DNA from: an uncultured Lachnospiraceae bacterium
Lineage (GTDB): Bacteria; Bacillota; Clostridia; Lachnospirales; Lachnospiraceae
Reading direction: 5' to 3'
Assembly: GCA_947564735.1 (NCBI GenBank)
Contig: CANOEC010000005.1
Coordinates: 66,709-130,708 of the forward strand
DNA length: 64,000 nucleotides
Below, one piece after another: positions 36,229 through 44,211 of the stretch. The translations under genes were made by a program, and so were the position numbers. Position 1 is the first letter of the stretch, and each line of letters begins with the position of its first letter. Below the pieces are notes generated by a model. It was not told the origin of the DNA. It was given only the letters and a program-made list of their open reading frames with translations, and ran no database searches.

Positions 36229-36636
36229 CTAACCCAGAAAACGCATCTTAGGATTGTCTTTCACGTCCTTCTTCGGCTGGGGTTTCGGCGCTTCCGGCTT
36301 GCGAATGCTTTCATTCAGCTGATTCGCCATACTGCTCTTGCATTTCTCACAAAAACGTCCACTGTTGATTGCCGCGCCACAGTTCTCACAGTGCAGCGTA
36401 ATACTGGAGCCTTCTGCAAGCTGCAGACGCTCATCCCTCAGCCACTGCTGAATCTGATTCTGAGATACGTCACACGCCTCAGCCACCTCCGGAATTGTTG
36501 CATTCACATGATCCCAGATATACGATTTCACTTCATGAAACTTAACTTCCAATGCCTCCCTGCACGCCATACAGATTGGCGGTCCGGATACATAGTTAAA
36601 TAGTTTCCCACACTTTCTGCAATTTCTCGCGTTCAT
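36229..36636 (-). CDS. YvyF-like flagellar operon protein
   Basis: A 135-residue protein with an N-terminal zinc ribbon (CRKCGKLF and ICMAC), a central helix-turn-helix (PEVAEACDVSQNQIQQWLRD, about 49-68) and a second ribbon (CENCGAAINSGRFCEKC). This is the layout of the flagellar-operon protein family that includes Bacillus YvyF. It follows comF as in Bacillus. Probably a regulator; target unknown. Confidence 0.88.
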   Translation of the reverse strand: MNARNCRKCGKLFNYVSGPPICMACREALEVKFHEVKSYIWDHVNATIPEVAEACDVSQNQIQQWLRDERLQLAEGSSITLHCENCGAAINSGRFCEKCKSSMANQLNESIRKPEAPKPQPKKDVKDNPKMRFLG

Positions 36637-36664
36637 GCTGTAACCCTCCTATAGTTATGATTGG

Positions 36665-37384
36665 CTATAACCCTTTTCCGACAGCAAGCGTCACAAAATA
36701 AATCTTTCTGACCCCCGCCCTGCGCAGCTCATAGCTCATAGCATCTATAGTGCTGCCCGTCGTATAAATATCATCAATAATTATAATCGTCTTTAATTTT
36801 ACATCATTACGACAGATTTTGAAAGCCCTTTTCAAATTATTTTGTCTCTCTGACACAGATAAATCTTTCATCGGCGTCGTTTTGCGCACTCTTTCGATTA
36901 ATTTTGTCTCCACAGGAAGATTCATAATCTTTCCAAGCTCCTTCGCCAATACTTCCGCCTGATTATATCCTCTCTCACGCTTCTTTGAATCATGAACCGG
37001 GACCGGAACCAAGGCATCCGGTCTGCAGCGCAACATCCATCCTCCCATGCATCGCGCCATACACTGGGCATAATACGCCGCATATTCCCGTCTTCCTTTA
37101 TATTTAAAGCGGTAAATGGAATCCGATATCTCCTTATATGTAAAGACCGCTCTTCCACTGTCAAAAAGATGTCTGCGGCGCATACAGTCCCCGCAGTATT
37201 CTACTCCCTGTTCATCTATTTTTTTACCGCATTTCAAGCAGTACGGCTCCTCAATAAATTGAAATTTGCTTACACATGTCTCGCAGACAAGACTTCCGAA
37301 CGGTTTGACCGCCCTATCGCAGACGGGGCATCTGCGTGGATAGAATAAATCCAATAGAATCCCCTGAAATGTCCTTTTTCTCAT
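36665..37384 (-). CDS. comF: ComF family phosphoribosyltransferase-like protein
   Basis: Competence-related protein. An N-terminal four-Cys-pair zinc region (CPVC, CETC, CLKCG, CGDC; about residues 12-70) precedes a PRTase-like domain with the PRPP loop IIIIDDIYTTGSTI near residue 205. The start at 37384 (MRKRTFQG) has AAAGGA seven bases upstream; in-frame ATG/GTG at 37402-37405 overlap the recD2 stop and are possible alternatives. Acts with helicases in DNA uptake in competent species. Confidence 0.92.
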   Translation of the reverse strand: MRKRTFQGILLDLFYPRRCPVCDRAVKPFGSLVCETCVSKFQFIEEPYCLKCGKKIDEQGVEYCGDCMRRRHLFDSGRAVFTYKEISDSIYRFKYKGRREYAAYYAQCMARCMGGWMLRCRPDALVPVPVHDSKKRERGYNQAEVLAKELGKIMNLPVETKLIERVRKTTPMKDLSVSERQNNLKRAFKICRNDVKLKTIIIIDDIYTTGSTIDAMSYELRRAGVRKIYFVTLAVGKGL

Positions 37385-37401
37385 ATTTCTTTCCTTTATC
37401 A

Positions 37402-39642
37402 TCACAAAATCAATTCCCTGATGCGATCTGACAGACCGGTATAACGTCGGTTCTGATAGTTATTATCCACCATCTCCATCAGCGTCTGCCTGCTTCCGAG
37501 AATCGTCACGCAGTTCTTTGCCCTTGTCACTCCCGTATAGAGCAGGTTTCTGTTAAAAAGCATCCGCGGACCCGACAACAGCGGCATGACCACTGCCGGG
37601 TATTCACTGCCCTGCGACTTATGGATTGTCACTGCATAGGCAAGCTCGATCTCGTCAAGCTGCGCGTATGGATAAGTCACCCGGCGGTGTTCATCATACT
37701 CAACCACAACTTCACGCGTATATTCATTGATTTGCACAATCGTTCCCATATCGCCGTTAAAAATACCGCTTCCTTTGTCGATTGGTATCCCGTATCTGCT
37801 TACAATCTCCCACTCCAACTGATAGTTATTCTTAATCTGCATCACTTTGTCCCGCTCCCGCAAGAGCACGTCTCCCGATACATATTCCTGCTTATCATCT
37901 GAAGGCGGATTCAGATACTTCTGCAAAATACCGTTGAGTACCTCCACTCCAAGCCTCCCTTTACGCATCGGCGTCAGAACCTGTATCTCATAGGGTTCAG
38001 CACCCACATAAGAAGGAAGCTTCTCTGTGATTAATTGTATCATATGTTTGTATATGACATTAATGTCATTTCTTTCCAGAAAGAAAAAATCCTTGCTCTT
38101 ATTGTCGAGCTTCGGTTCCTCTCCCGCATGAATCCGGTGCGCATTCCAGACAATATCGCTTTCCCCGGCCTGACGGAATATTTTCTCCAATATCACCATC
38201 GGAAACCGCCCGCTGTTCATGACATCCTGAAGCACCTGCCCTGCACCGACCGACGGAAGCTGGTTGACATCCCCTACCAGAATCAGCCTTGTTCCCACTG
38301 TGATCGCCTTCAGAAGCGCCTGAAACAAAAAAATATCTACCATCGACATCTCATCGATGATGATCACATCGGCTTCCAGAGGATTTTCTTCGTTGCGCTC
38401 AAACCTTGCCGTCTTCGATTCTTCCGACACGACGCCGTTTAATTCCAGAAGACGGTGTATCGTTCTGGCTTCATAGCCCGTCGCTTCCGTCATGCGCTTT
38501 GCCGCTCTTCCGGTAGGCGCCGCCAGATAAATATCCAGCCCCTCGGAAAGAAAATATCGTATGATAGCGTTAATGGTCGTCGTCTTACCCGTTCCGGGAC
38601 CGCCCGACAAAATGAAAATGCCGTTTTTCACACACTCTTCCACCGATTTCTTCTGTAAGCCATCCAGCTCGATATTCAGTTCCTTTTCCATCCGGTCAAT
38701 CTTGGCGGCAATCTCATTTTCTTCCGAGGGAAGTAAATCTCCCTTTGCCGTCACGTTCAAATCATGAAGCATTTTCGCACAATTCAGCTCGGCATAATAA
38801 TAAATCGAGGCATAAACCTTGCACTCCGCATCTTTCTTCGCCGCACGCTTGATAATCAGCTTCTTATCCATCGCCAGATTCCCCAGATGCGGTTCCATCA
38901 CCGATGGCTCCAGCCCCAGCAGTTCACCTGCCTTTTTCAGCAAAAGTTCCTGCGGCAGATAGCAATGTCCTTCTGCCCCCGCCAGCATCAGCGTATAAAG
39001 GATGCCGCTCCAGATACGATAATCGGAATCAGTATGAATACCGATTTTTGACGCAATCTCATCCGCAATCTTAAACCCGATTCCGTGGATATCCTCAGCC
39101 AGTTGATAGGGATTTTCTTTCAGGATGCCATACAGCTTCGTTCCGTAGGCTTCATAGATTCGTATTGCAAGCGTATTGGAAATTCCATATTTTTGCAAAA
39201 AAGTCATCGCTTCCCTTGCGTCGCGCTTCTCATAGACCGCAACCGCAATCTCTCTCGCTTTGCGCTCGCTTATCCCTTTGACTTCCGCCAGCCGCTCCGG
39301 TTCCTCTTCAATGATGCGGTATGTATCGGCACCAAATTTTTTCACAATCCGCGCCGCCAGTGCCTCTCCCACTCCTTTAATCGCCCCTGAACCGAGATAT
39401 CTTTCTATACTGGCAGCATCGTCTGGCGGTACAATTTTGTAGCGTTCTATCTTGAACTGCTCACCATATACCGGATGTGTGGTATACGCTCCTTCTGCCT
39501 CTATTGTTTCCCCTTGATCCGACGTCTTAAAAAAGCCGACGCATGTAATCTCATCCTCGCCACAAAGCAGATTGAGTACCGTGTATCCGTTGTCTGCATT
39601 CCTGTATATAATATGCTCGATAAATCCTTTGACAGTGTCCAT
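37402..39642 (-). CDS. recD2: RecD2-type ATP-dependent DNA helicase
   Basis: 5'-3' SF1B helicase for repair. The 746 residues carry the long N-terminal OB/HhH region with helix-hairpin-helix motifs (GSGAIKGVGEALAARIVKKFG near 83), Walker A LSGGPGTGKTTT near 345, Walker B IIDEMSMVD, and the C-terminal motif AYAVTIHKSQGSEYPAV. No RecBC genes accompany it, as expected for RecD2. The stop overlaps the comF region. Confidence 0.97.
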   Translation of the reverse strand: MDTVKGFIEHIIYRNADNGYTVLNLLCGEDEITCVGFFKTSDQGETIEAEGAYTTHPVYGEQFKIERYKIVPPDDAASIERYLGSGAIKGVGEALAARIVKKFGADTYRIIEEEPERLAEVKGISERKAREIAVAVYEKRDAREAMTFLQKYGISNTLAIRIYEAYGTKLYGILKENPYQLAEDIHGIGFKIADEIASKIGIHTDSDYRIWSGILYTLMLAGAEGHCYLPQELLLKKAGELLGLEPSVMEPHLGNLAMDKKLIIKRAAKKDAECKVYASIYYYAELNCAKMLHDLNVTAKGDLLPSEENEIAAKIDRMEKELNIELDGLQKKSVEECVKNGIFILSGGPGTGKTTTINAIIRYFLSEGLDIYLAAPTGRAAKRMTEATGYEARTIHRLLELNGVVSEESKTARFERNEENPLEADVIIIDEMSMVDIFLFQALLKAITVGTRLILVGDVNQLPSVGAGQVLQDVMNSGRFPMVILEKIFRQAGESDIVWNAHRIHAGEEPKLDNKSKDFFFLERNDINVIYKHMIQLITEKLPSYVGAEPYEIQVLTPMRKGRLGVEVLNGILQKYLNPPSDDKQEYVSGDVLLRERDKVMQIKNNYQLEWEIVSRYGIPIDKGSGIFNGDMGTIVQINEYTREVVVEYDEHRRVTYPYAQLDEIELAYAVTIHKSQGSEYPAVVMPLLSGPRMLFNRNLLYTGVTRAKNCVTILGSRQTLMEMVDNNYQNRRYTGLSDRIRELIL

Positions 39643-39666
39643 AAAAATACCGTGCTTTCCTAATCA

Positions 39667-39696
39667 ATTATATTGAAGCCTGCAAAACTTTGACAG
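39667..39696 (-). promoter_or_regulatory. Promoter of the recD2-comF operon
   Basis: Minus strand CTGTCA (39691-39696), 18 bases, TATAAT (39667-39672), 25 bases from the recD2 start. Confidence 0.6.
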
Positions 39697-39712
39697 AATT
39701 TCCAATTAGCAC

Positions 39713-39736
39713 AAAAAGGCTGCTTCGCAAGCAGCC
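39713..39736 (-). terminator. Terminator of the mreB-flagellar rod operon
   Basis: Stem GGCTGCTT/AAGCAGCC with a three-base loop and five T on the minus strand. The core is the same GCTTCGC sequence found in the hairpin repeats. Confidence 0.85.
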
Positions 39737-39761
39737 CTTTCATCTGAATACCATATTCGGT

Positions 39762-40124
39762 TTATTCCATGTTATAGTTGCGTTTCGCCTGTTCATACAA
39801 CAACTGTGCCAGTGAGTTAGATTTCTCGGAAGCAGTCTGCTCGGATAATTTCTGGATAACCGTATCTTTGAAGCAGTCCACCATATGAGAGGCATATCCT
39901 TCCTCTTCCGTATCGTCGCTGAACACCTTTGCCGTCTTCTCCATTTCCTTGTAAACCTGTTCCCAGAGATATGCTTCAAACTGTTTGCATGCGTCAAAAA
40001 GCGCATCATCATCAGTCTTCTTTGTCTCGGCAGCATTCTCCAAATTCTTCTGCAGATTTTCCATGGAAATTCTGTTGGCGTCTGTCATATAATCCGTATA
40101 GTTCCCTAATCCTGTTAAGTCCAT
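39762..40124 (-). CDS. flgJ: Rod-binding protein, FlgJ N-terminal type
   Basis: A 120-residue protein equal to the rod-capping half of FlgJ, with the core DACKQFEAYLWEQVYKEMEK (residues 48-67) and no muramidase domain. It caps and scaffolds the growing flagellar rod. Last gene of the mreB-flgF-flgG group and placed after the hairpin repeat. Confidence 0.9.
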   Translation of the reverse strand: MDLTGLGNYTDYMTDANRISMENLQKNLENAAETKKTDDDALFDACKQFEAYLWEQVYKEMEKTAKVFSDDTEEEGYASHMVDCFKDTVIQKLSEQTASEKSNSLAQLLYEQAKRNYNME

Positions 40125-40162
40125 ACCGCTTTACCTTCTTATTATGCTTATTCTTCTATCCA

Positions 40163-40277
40163 ATCGATGCAGAGAATGCCGGCTTTTCGACATTCTCCCG
40201 CATGGGAAAGACTTGCCTGCAAGTCGTAGTACTTCTCCGCGAAGTCTTTACTGCGAGCAGTTAGGAGTACTTCTCAT
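40163..40277 (-). repeat. Hairpin repeat between flgG and flgJ
   Basis: Contains GAGAATG/CATTCTC (40170-40198), then a bracket of CATG (40200 and 40274) enclosing GACTTGC/GCAAGTC and AGTACTTCT/GGAGTACT arms. Its order of parts parallels the elements at 1-211 and 3830-3915, and it too abuts the stop codon of the upstream gene. Confidence 0.65.
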
Positions 40278-40281
40278 GCTT

Positions 40282-41100
40282 TTACCGTTTCAAATTATTA
40301 GCCACTTCCATCATAGAATCCGAAGTCGTGATTGCCTTAGAGTTCATCTCATAGGCACGCTGTGCCACAATCAGATTCACCATCTCATTCGCAACCTGTA
40401 CGTTGGATCCTTCCAGATACCCCTGCACAATTCTGCTCTTACGAACATCAGCATTGGTCTCTTCATTAATCGCTCTGCCGCTGGCGTCTGTCACTGCAAA
40501 CAACGTATCGCCTATTCTGTTAAGACCGCCGGGGTTATTGAACTGGAACAATGCAAGTTTCATACCAATCGGCTGCGGATTGTTATTCTCATCCGGATAA
40601 CAGATTTCTCCGTCTTCACTGATTGACAGTCTGTTCGCAATATAGCTGCGGTCCAGATTCACTTCTCTTCCTGTCGTCATAAGTACCGGAAGACCGTCAG
40701 CATTGGTCAGCGTAATTCTGTTATTGCCTGTTAATGCCCATGTAAAGTCACCATTTCGCGTATAGTATGTATTACCGTCTTCCCCACGGATAGCGAAGAA
40801 ACCGTCTCCCTCAATCGCAAATGCCGTATCACTCTGGGAATCCAGCAGACTTCCCTGTGTAAAGATGGAATTAATAGAGGAAATCCGGACACCTAATCCA
40901 ACCTGTGAACTGGTAGGCTTCGGATTACCGTTCGCCGTTGTAGTCACCGACTGCAGATTCTGGTACAAGAGCGACTTAAACTGTGCCACCTGCGCCTTGT
41001 ATCCCGCCGAGTTAACGTTCGCCAGATTATTAGCAATCGTATCTACATTTGCCTGCTGTGCATTCATACCGGTCGCTGCCGACCACAAACTCCTAACCAT
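40282..41100 (-). CDS. flgG: Flagellar distal rod protein FlgG
   Basis: Axial rod protein of 272 residues. N-terminal MVRSLWSAATGMNAQQANVD with the ANNLANVN motif, the middle GDGFFAIRG motif, and a C-terminal helix with EMVNLIVAQRAYEMNSKAI are hallmarks of the hook-basal body family. It follows the FlgF-like gene by 12 bases; the pair matches flhO-flhP of Bacillus. Confidence 0.95.
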   Translation of the reverse strand: MVRSLWSAATGMNAQQANVDTIANNLANVNSAGYKAQVAQFKSLLYQNLQSVTTTANGNPKPTSSQVGLGVRISSINSIFTQGSLLDSQSDTAFAIEGDGFFAIRGEDGNTYYTRNGDFTWALTGNNRITLTNADGLPVLMTTGREVNLDRSYIANRLSISEDGEICYPDENNNPQPIGMKLALFQFNNPGGLNRIGDTLFAVTDASGRAINEETNADVRKSRIVQGYLEGSNVQVANEMVNLIVAQRAYEMNSKAITTSDSMMEVANNLKR

Positions 41101-41112
41101 AATTTACGCCTC

Positions 41113-41967
41113 CTATAATTTACCTAACTGATTTACTGCGATGTCAAGCGATTCATCGTATGTGGTAATCACCTTCTGATTGCTGTCATACTGCCTCTGG
41201 ATGGCAATCATATTAACCATCTCTGTCACAATGGACATATTTGCCATCTCCAGCACACCGGCACGGATATCCGCTTCCGTTTCTATCTCCGTCGCACCAT
41301 CAATCGTCCGGAAGAAATTCTCACCGTAGCGCTCCAGATAATCGTAATCTTCAAAATCCGTCAAACCGACGGTTGCAACCTGCTCGCCTTCCTGCGTAAT
41401 ATTGCCATCGCGGTCAATACTCACGGGCAGCGCAGTGTTCAATCGGATATGCCGTCCGTTTTCATCCAGTACAAAGTCCCCATCCTGCGTCATCAGATTC
41501 CCCTGACGATCCATCGTGAAATTGCCGTCCCGCGTATACATGGTAAACGTCTCGCCTGCCTTATTTGTATACTCGACCGCAAAGAAACCGTTCCCGGCAA
41601 TCGCAAGATCCAGCGGGTTATTTGTCACTTTCATGGGGCCTTCCGAATAGTCCACATAATTCTCACCTGTCTTTACACCGAGGTTCATGCCGACTCTCGT
41701 GACTCTGTTCTGCAGGTAATCCTCATTCGCCTCATTGTTTAATTCATATTCATCGACGCCCTTCGGTGTGCTGATTAACCTCGGAATGTTGCCAGCTTCA
41801 GACAAATCCTTGATTTTGTAAGCCAGCACACTGTCAAATGCCTGACTTGTCGCCCCTTCCTTCTTGAAGCCGTTGGTGTCCGCATTCGCCAGATTATTCG
41901 TCATAACGTCCATTCTATGCTGTTCGTTAATCATTCCCGTGTACGCCGTGTACAATCCCTTAAGCAT
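41113..41967 (-). CDS. Flagellar hook-basal body protein, FlgF/FlhO type
   Basis: A 284-residue rod protein, paralogous to the next gene. It begins MLKGLYTAYTGMINEQHRMD with TNNLANADTNGFK, contains IAGNGFFAVEYTN and ends with EMVNMIAIQRQYDSNQKVI. Position between mreB and flgG equals flhO in the mbl-flhO-flhP cluster of Bacillus. FlgF is a reasonable name by order, but rod paralogues are hard to tell apart by eye. Confidence 0.93.
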   Translation of the reverse strand: MLKGLYTAYTGMINEQHRMDVMTNNLANADTNGFKKEGATSQAFDSVLAYKIKDLSEAGNIPRLISTPKGVDEYELNNEANEDYLQNRVTRVGMNLGVKTGENYVDYSEGPMKVTNNPLDLAIAGNGFFAVEYTNKAGETFTMYTRDGNFTMDRQGNLMTQDGDFVLDENGRHIRLNTALPVSIDRDGNITQEGEQVATVGLTDFEDYDYLERYGENFFRTIDGATEIETEADIRAGVLEMANMSIVTEMVNMIAIQRQYDSNQKVITTYDESLDIAVNQLGKL

Positions 41968-41989
41968 AAGTATTCCGCCTTCCCGTCTG

Positions 41990-42982
41990 CTAATCTTCGC
42001 GGTATCCCGCTAAAAATTCTACATACTTACCAGTGCCGACAGCCACCGCCGTCATCGGGTCTTCCGCAGTCATCGTATTGATTCCGGTCTTTGCCGCAAT
42101 CAAATCTTCCAATCCCCGCAGCAGACTTCCGCCGCCGGTCAGCACGATGCCTCTGTCTGCAATATCCGCCGCCAGCTCCGGAGGGGTTTTCTCCAAAACA
42201 CTGTGAATCGTCTCCACAATCTGTACGGTCGTCTCATGGAGCGCTTCTTCCGTCTCCTCCGACGATACCTTGACAGTACGCGGAAGTCCCGTGACCAGAT
42301 TACGTCCTCTGACGTCCATATAGTCCACTTCCGGTCTTTTGAAAGCCGATCCGATTTTTATCTTCAAGTCCTCCGCTGTTCTTTCACCAATCAGCAGATT
42401 GTGTTTCTTACGCATATAACGCACAATTGCCTCGTCAAAATCATCTCCGGCAATCTTAATGGAAGCGCTGACAACCGTACCACCCAGCGAAATAACCGCA
42501 ATGTCGGAAGTACCACCGCCGATATCAACAATCATGTTGCCACACGGCTTGGAAATATCAATTCCTGCACCGATTGCCGCCGCAATAGGCTCCTCGATAA
42601 TAGATACCTCTCTGGCGCCTGCCTGATAGGTTGCATCCTCAACCGCCTTCTTCTCTACTTCCGTAACGCCGCTGGGTACGCATACCGCGATGCGGGGCTT
42701 ACGAAATGTCTTTTTACCGAGCGCTTTCTGAATAAAATATTTCATCATTTTCTCGGTAACCTGATAATCAGAGATAACGCCTTGACGAAGCGGTCTGACT
42801 GCAACGATATTACCCGGCGTTCTTCCGAGCATCAATCTCGCATCCTCACCAATCGCCTTAATCTTATTTGTATCTCTATCAAAAGCTACAACTGAGGGCT
42901 CCTTCAGCACAACTCCCTTCCCTCTGATGTAGACCAATATGCTGGCTGTACCCAAATCAATTCCGATATCCGTGTATTGCAT
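41990..42982 (-). CDS. mreB: Cell shape protein MreB/Mbl
   Basis: Actin-like filament protein guiding lateral wall synthesis. The 330 residues show the phosphate loops DIGIDLGTASILVY and IVDIGGGTSDIAV (near 156), and the C-terminal GIVLTGGGSLLRGLEDL. Its location ahead of two rod genes, apart from mreCD, points to the Mbl paralogue. It has its own promoter. Confidence 0.95.
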   Translation of the reverse strand: MQYTDIGIDLGTASILVYIRGKGVVLKEPSVVAFDRDTNKIKAIGEDARLMLGRTPGNIVAVRPLRQGVISDYQVTEKMMKYFIQKALGKKTFRKPRIAVCVPSGVTEVEKKAVEDATYQAGAREVSIIEEPIAAAIGAGIDISKPCGNMIVDIGGGTSDIAVISLGGTVVSASIKIAGDDFDEAIVRYMRKKHNLLIGERTAEDLKIKIGSAFKRPEVDYMDVRGRNLVTGLPRTVKVSSEETEEALHETTVQIVETIHSVLEKTPPELAADIADRGIVLTGGGSLLRGLEDLIAAKTGINTMTAEDPMTAVAVGTGKYVEFLAGYRED

Positions 42983-43099
42983 TCCCTTCGATCCCCTTTC
43001 CCTTGGTCTCTCTATAATAATTTCCAGTTGCTGTCAAACTAAACATCGATATGATATCGCAGTTTCCTACAGAATAAAAAAGCGCAATATGCTGGATAT

Positions 43100-43127
43100 A
43101 TTATAACCTAAAGAAATGGTTTTTCAA
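43100..43127 (-). promoter_or_regulatory. Promoter of the mreB operon
   Basis: Minus strand TTGAAA (43122-43127), 16 bases, TATAAT (43100-43105), 118 bases from the mreB start. Confidence 0.65.
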
Positions 43128-43166
43128 AGGTTTTTATTATATTTTTTAAAAATTTCCTTGTTATAT

Positions 43167-43211
43167 AAAAAAACACCAAAAGCAGAACGGTTCCTTCCGT
43201 CCTGTTTTTGG
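43167..43211 (-). terminator. Terminator after the coiled-coil gene
   Basis: Long imperfect stem (43176-43190 with 43197-43211, arms CCAAAAGCAGAACGG and CCGTCCTGTTTTTGG) followed by seven T on the minus strand. Confidence 0.8.
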
Positions 43212-43278
43212 CATCCGTGCCTTACGTTTTCTTTATCGGTCGGACTCTCTCTTTTCTTAACCCCTATCTGCAAGAAAA

Positions 43279-43330
43279 CAAGAAAATCTGCTTCGCAGAT
43301 TATCTTGTTCTTTGGCGAAATTCCCTATTC
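43279..43330 (-). repeat. Composite hairpin repeat, copy 2
   Basis: Stem CAAGA-A-AATCTGC/GCAGATT-A-TCTTG with a TTC loop (43279-43307), then GGCGAAATTCCCTATTC. It is directly after the stop codon of the coiled-coil gene and ahead of its terminator. The second hairpin seen in the other copies is missing. Confidence 0.8.
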
Positions 43331-43981
43331 TCAGATTCGCAAGTCTATTGGTGTGTATAATTTCTCCTCAACCTGTTCTTGCACTTGTTTTTCTATTTGT
43401 TTTTCTTCTACCTGCTCCTCTATGGATTTCATTATCGGAACATCTGTCGGCTGTGCCCCTTCGACGCCCTCCGCATTTTTCCCAGCGGTCTCGCCCGGCA
43501 GTTCCTGCTGTATTTTGGCGATTTCGTCCTGCAGCTCCTCCTGCATTTCGGCGGCTTCGTCCAGCACTTCGTCCATCATTTCGTCCAACACGCCTTTCTC
43601 GATTCCCAGCGCTTCTTCCGCCATATCTTCCAGTCTCTCTTCGGCTGTCTTCGGTTCTGATTTCTCTATTGCCTTTGCTATCTTCTCCCCGCGCTCCCTT
43701 GATTCATCCATGATATGCATCATCTGTTCGCTATTATAAGCAGATTTTGCCGCAACAATCTGATCCTCGTAAGAATGGAACATCTCAAGCTTCTTGGCAA
43801 TTTCTTCCACAGTTTCGCATTTCATGTTCCTCAGATTATCCTTCTGTTTCTCGAAAAAGGCAATCTTGCTGTCCCGCTCCTCCTGTCGCTGCATTTTCTG
43901 TTGCGTACTCTTCAGTCCATTCCCACCGGTAAACATTCCATTTAAGATAACGCTGTTCAGTTTCTGCATGCTAATATTCAT
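43331..43981 (-). CDS. Coiled-coil protein of unknown function
   Basis: A 216-residue, mostly helical protein. The head (1-30) is Gly/Met rich, the middle (30-155) is charged coiled coil with Glu/Met-rich repeats (ALGIEKGVLDEMMDEVLDEA), then a Gln/Glu-rich low-complexity section and a short conserved-looking end, YTPIDLRI. No domain recognised. The flagellar neighbours suggest, weakly, an envelope or motility link. Confidence 0.75.
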   Translation of the reverse strand: MNISMQKLNSVILNGMFTGGNGLKSTQQKMQRQEERDSKIAFFEKQKDNLRNMKCETVEEIAKKLEMFHSYEDQIVAAKSAYNSEQMMHIMDESRERGEKIAKAIEKSEPKTAEERLEDMAEEALGIEKGVLDEMMDEVLDEAAEMQEELQDEIAKIQQELPGETAGKNAEGVEGAQPTDVPIMKSIEEQVEEKQIEKQVQEQVEEKLYTPIDLRI

Positions 43982-44211
43982 AAGCCTGTTCTCCCGTCTA
44001 TTCGATAGTTACCCTATTCCAAAATGTTGCAATTTCTTGGCTGCATAAATTGTGAATCAGAGAATTTATGCAACCTTTTGCTATATATCATATATCGTCA
44101 GGAAAACAATTGACATCCAGCCGTCTACAGATGATTTCATAACAATTTCCAGATGTTTCACGGCATTTACCGTCGCCGGCAGCCGAAACACTTACAGAAA
44201 AAAAATCCGTT

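Larger units (their letters stand above)
42983..43330. other. Gene-free stretch between mreB and the coiled-coil gene
   Basis: Holds the mreB promoter, the terminator of the coiled-coil gene and a composite hairpin repeat, each listed separately; nothing else is seen. Confidence 0.7.

Noticed and set aside
43303..43739. Ser-rich plus-strand frames opposite the coiled-coil gene
   Set aside because: Low-complexity shadow of the Glu-rich minus-strand gene.
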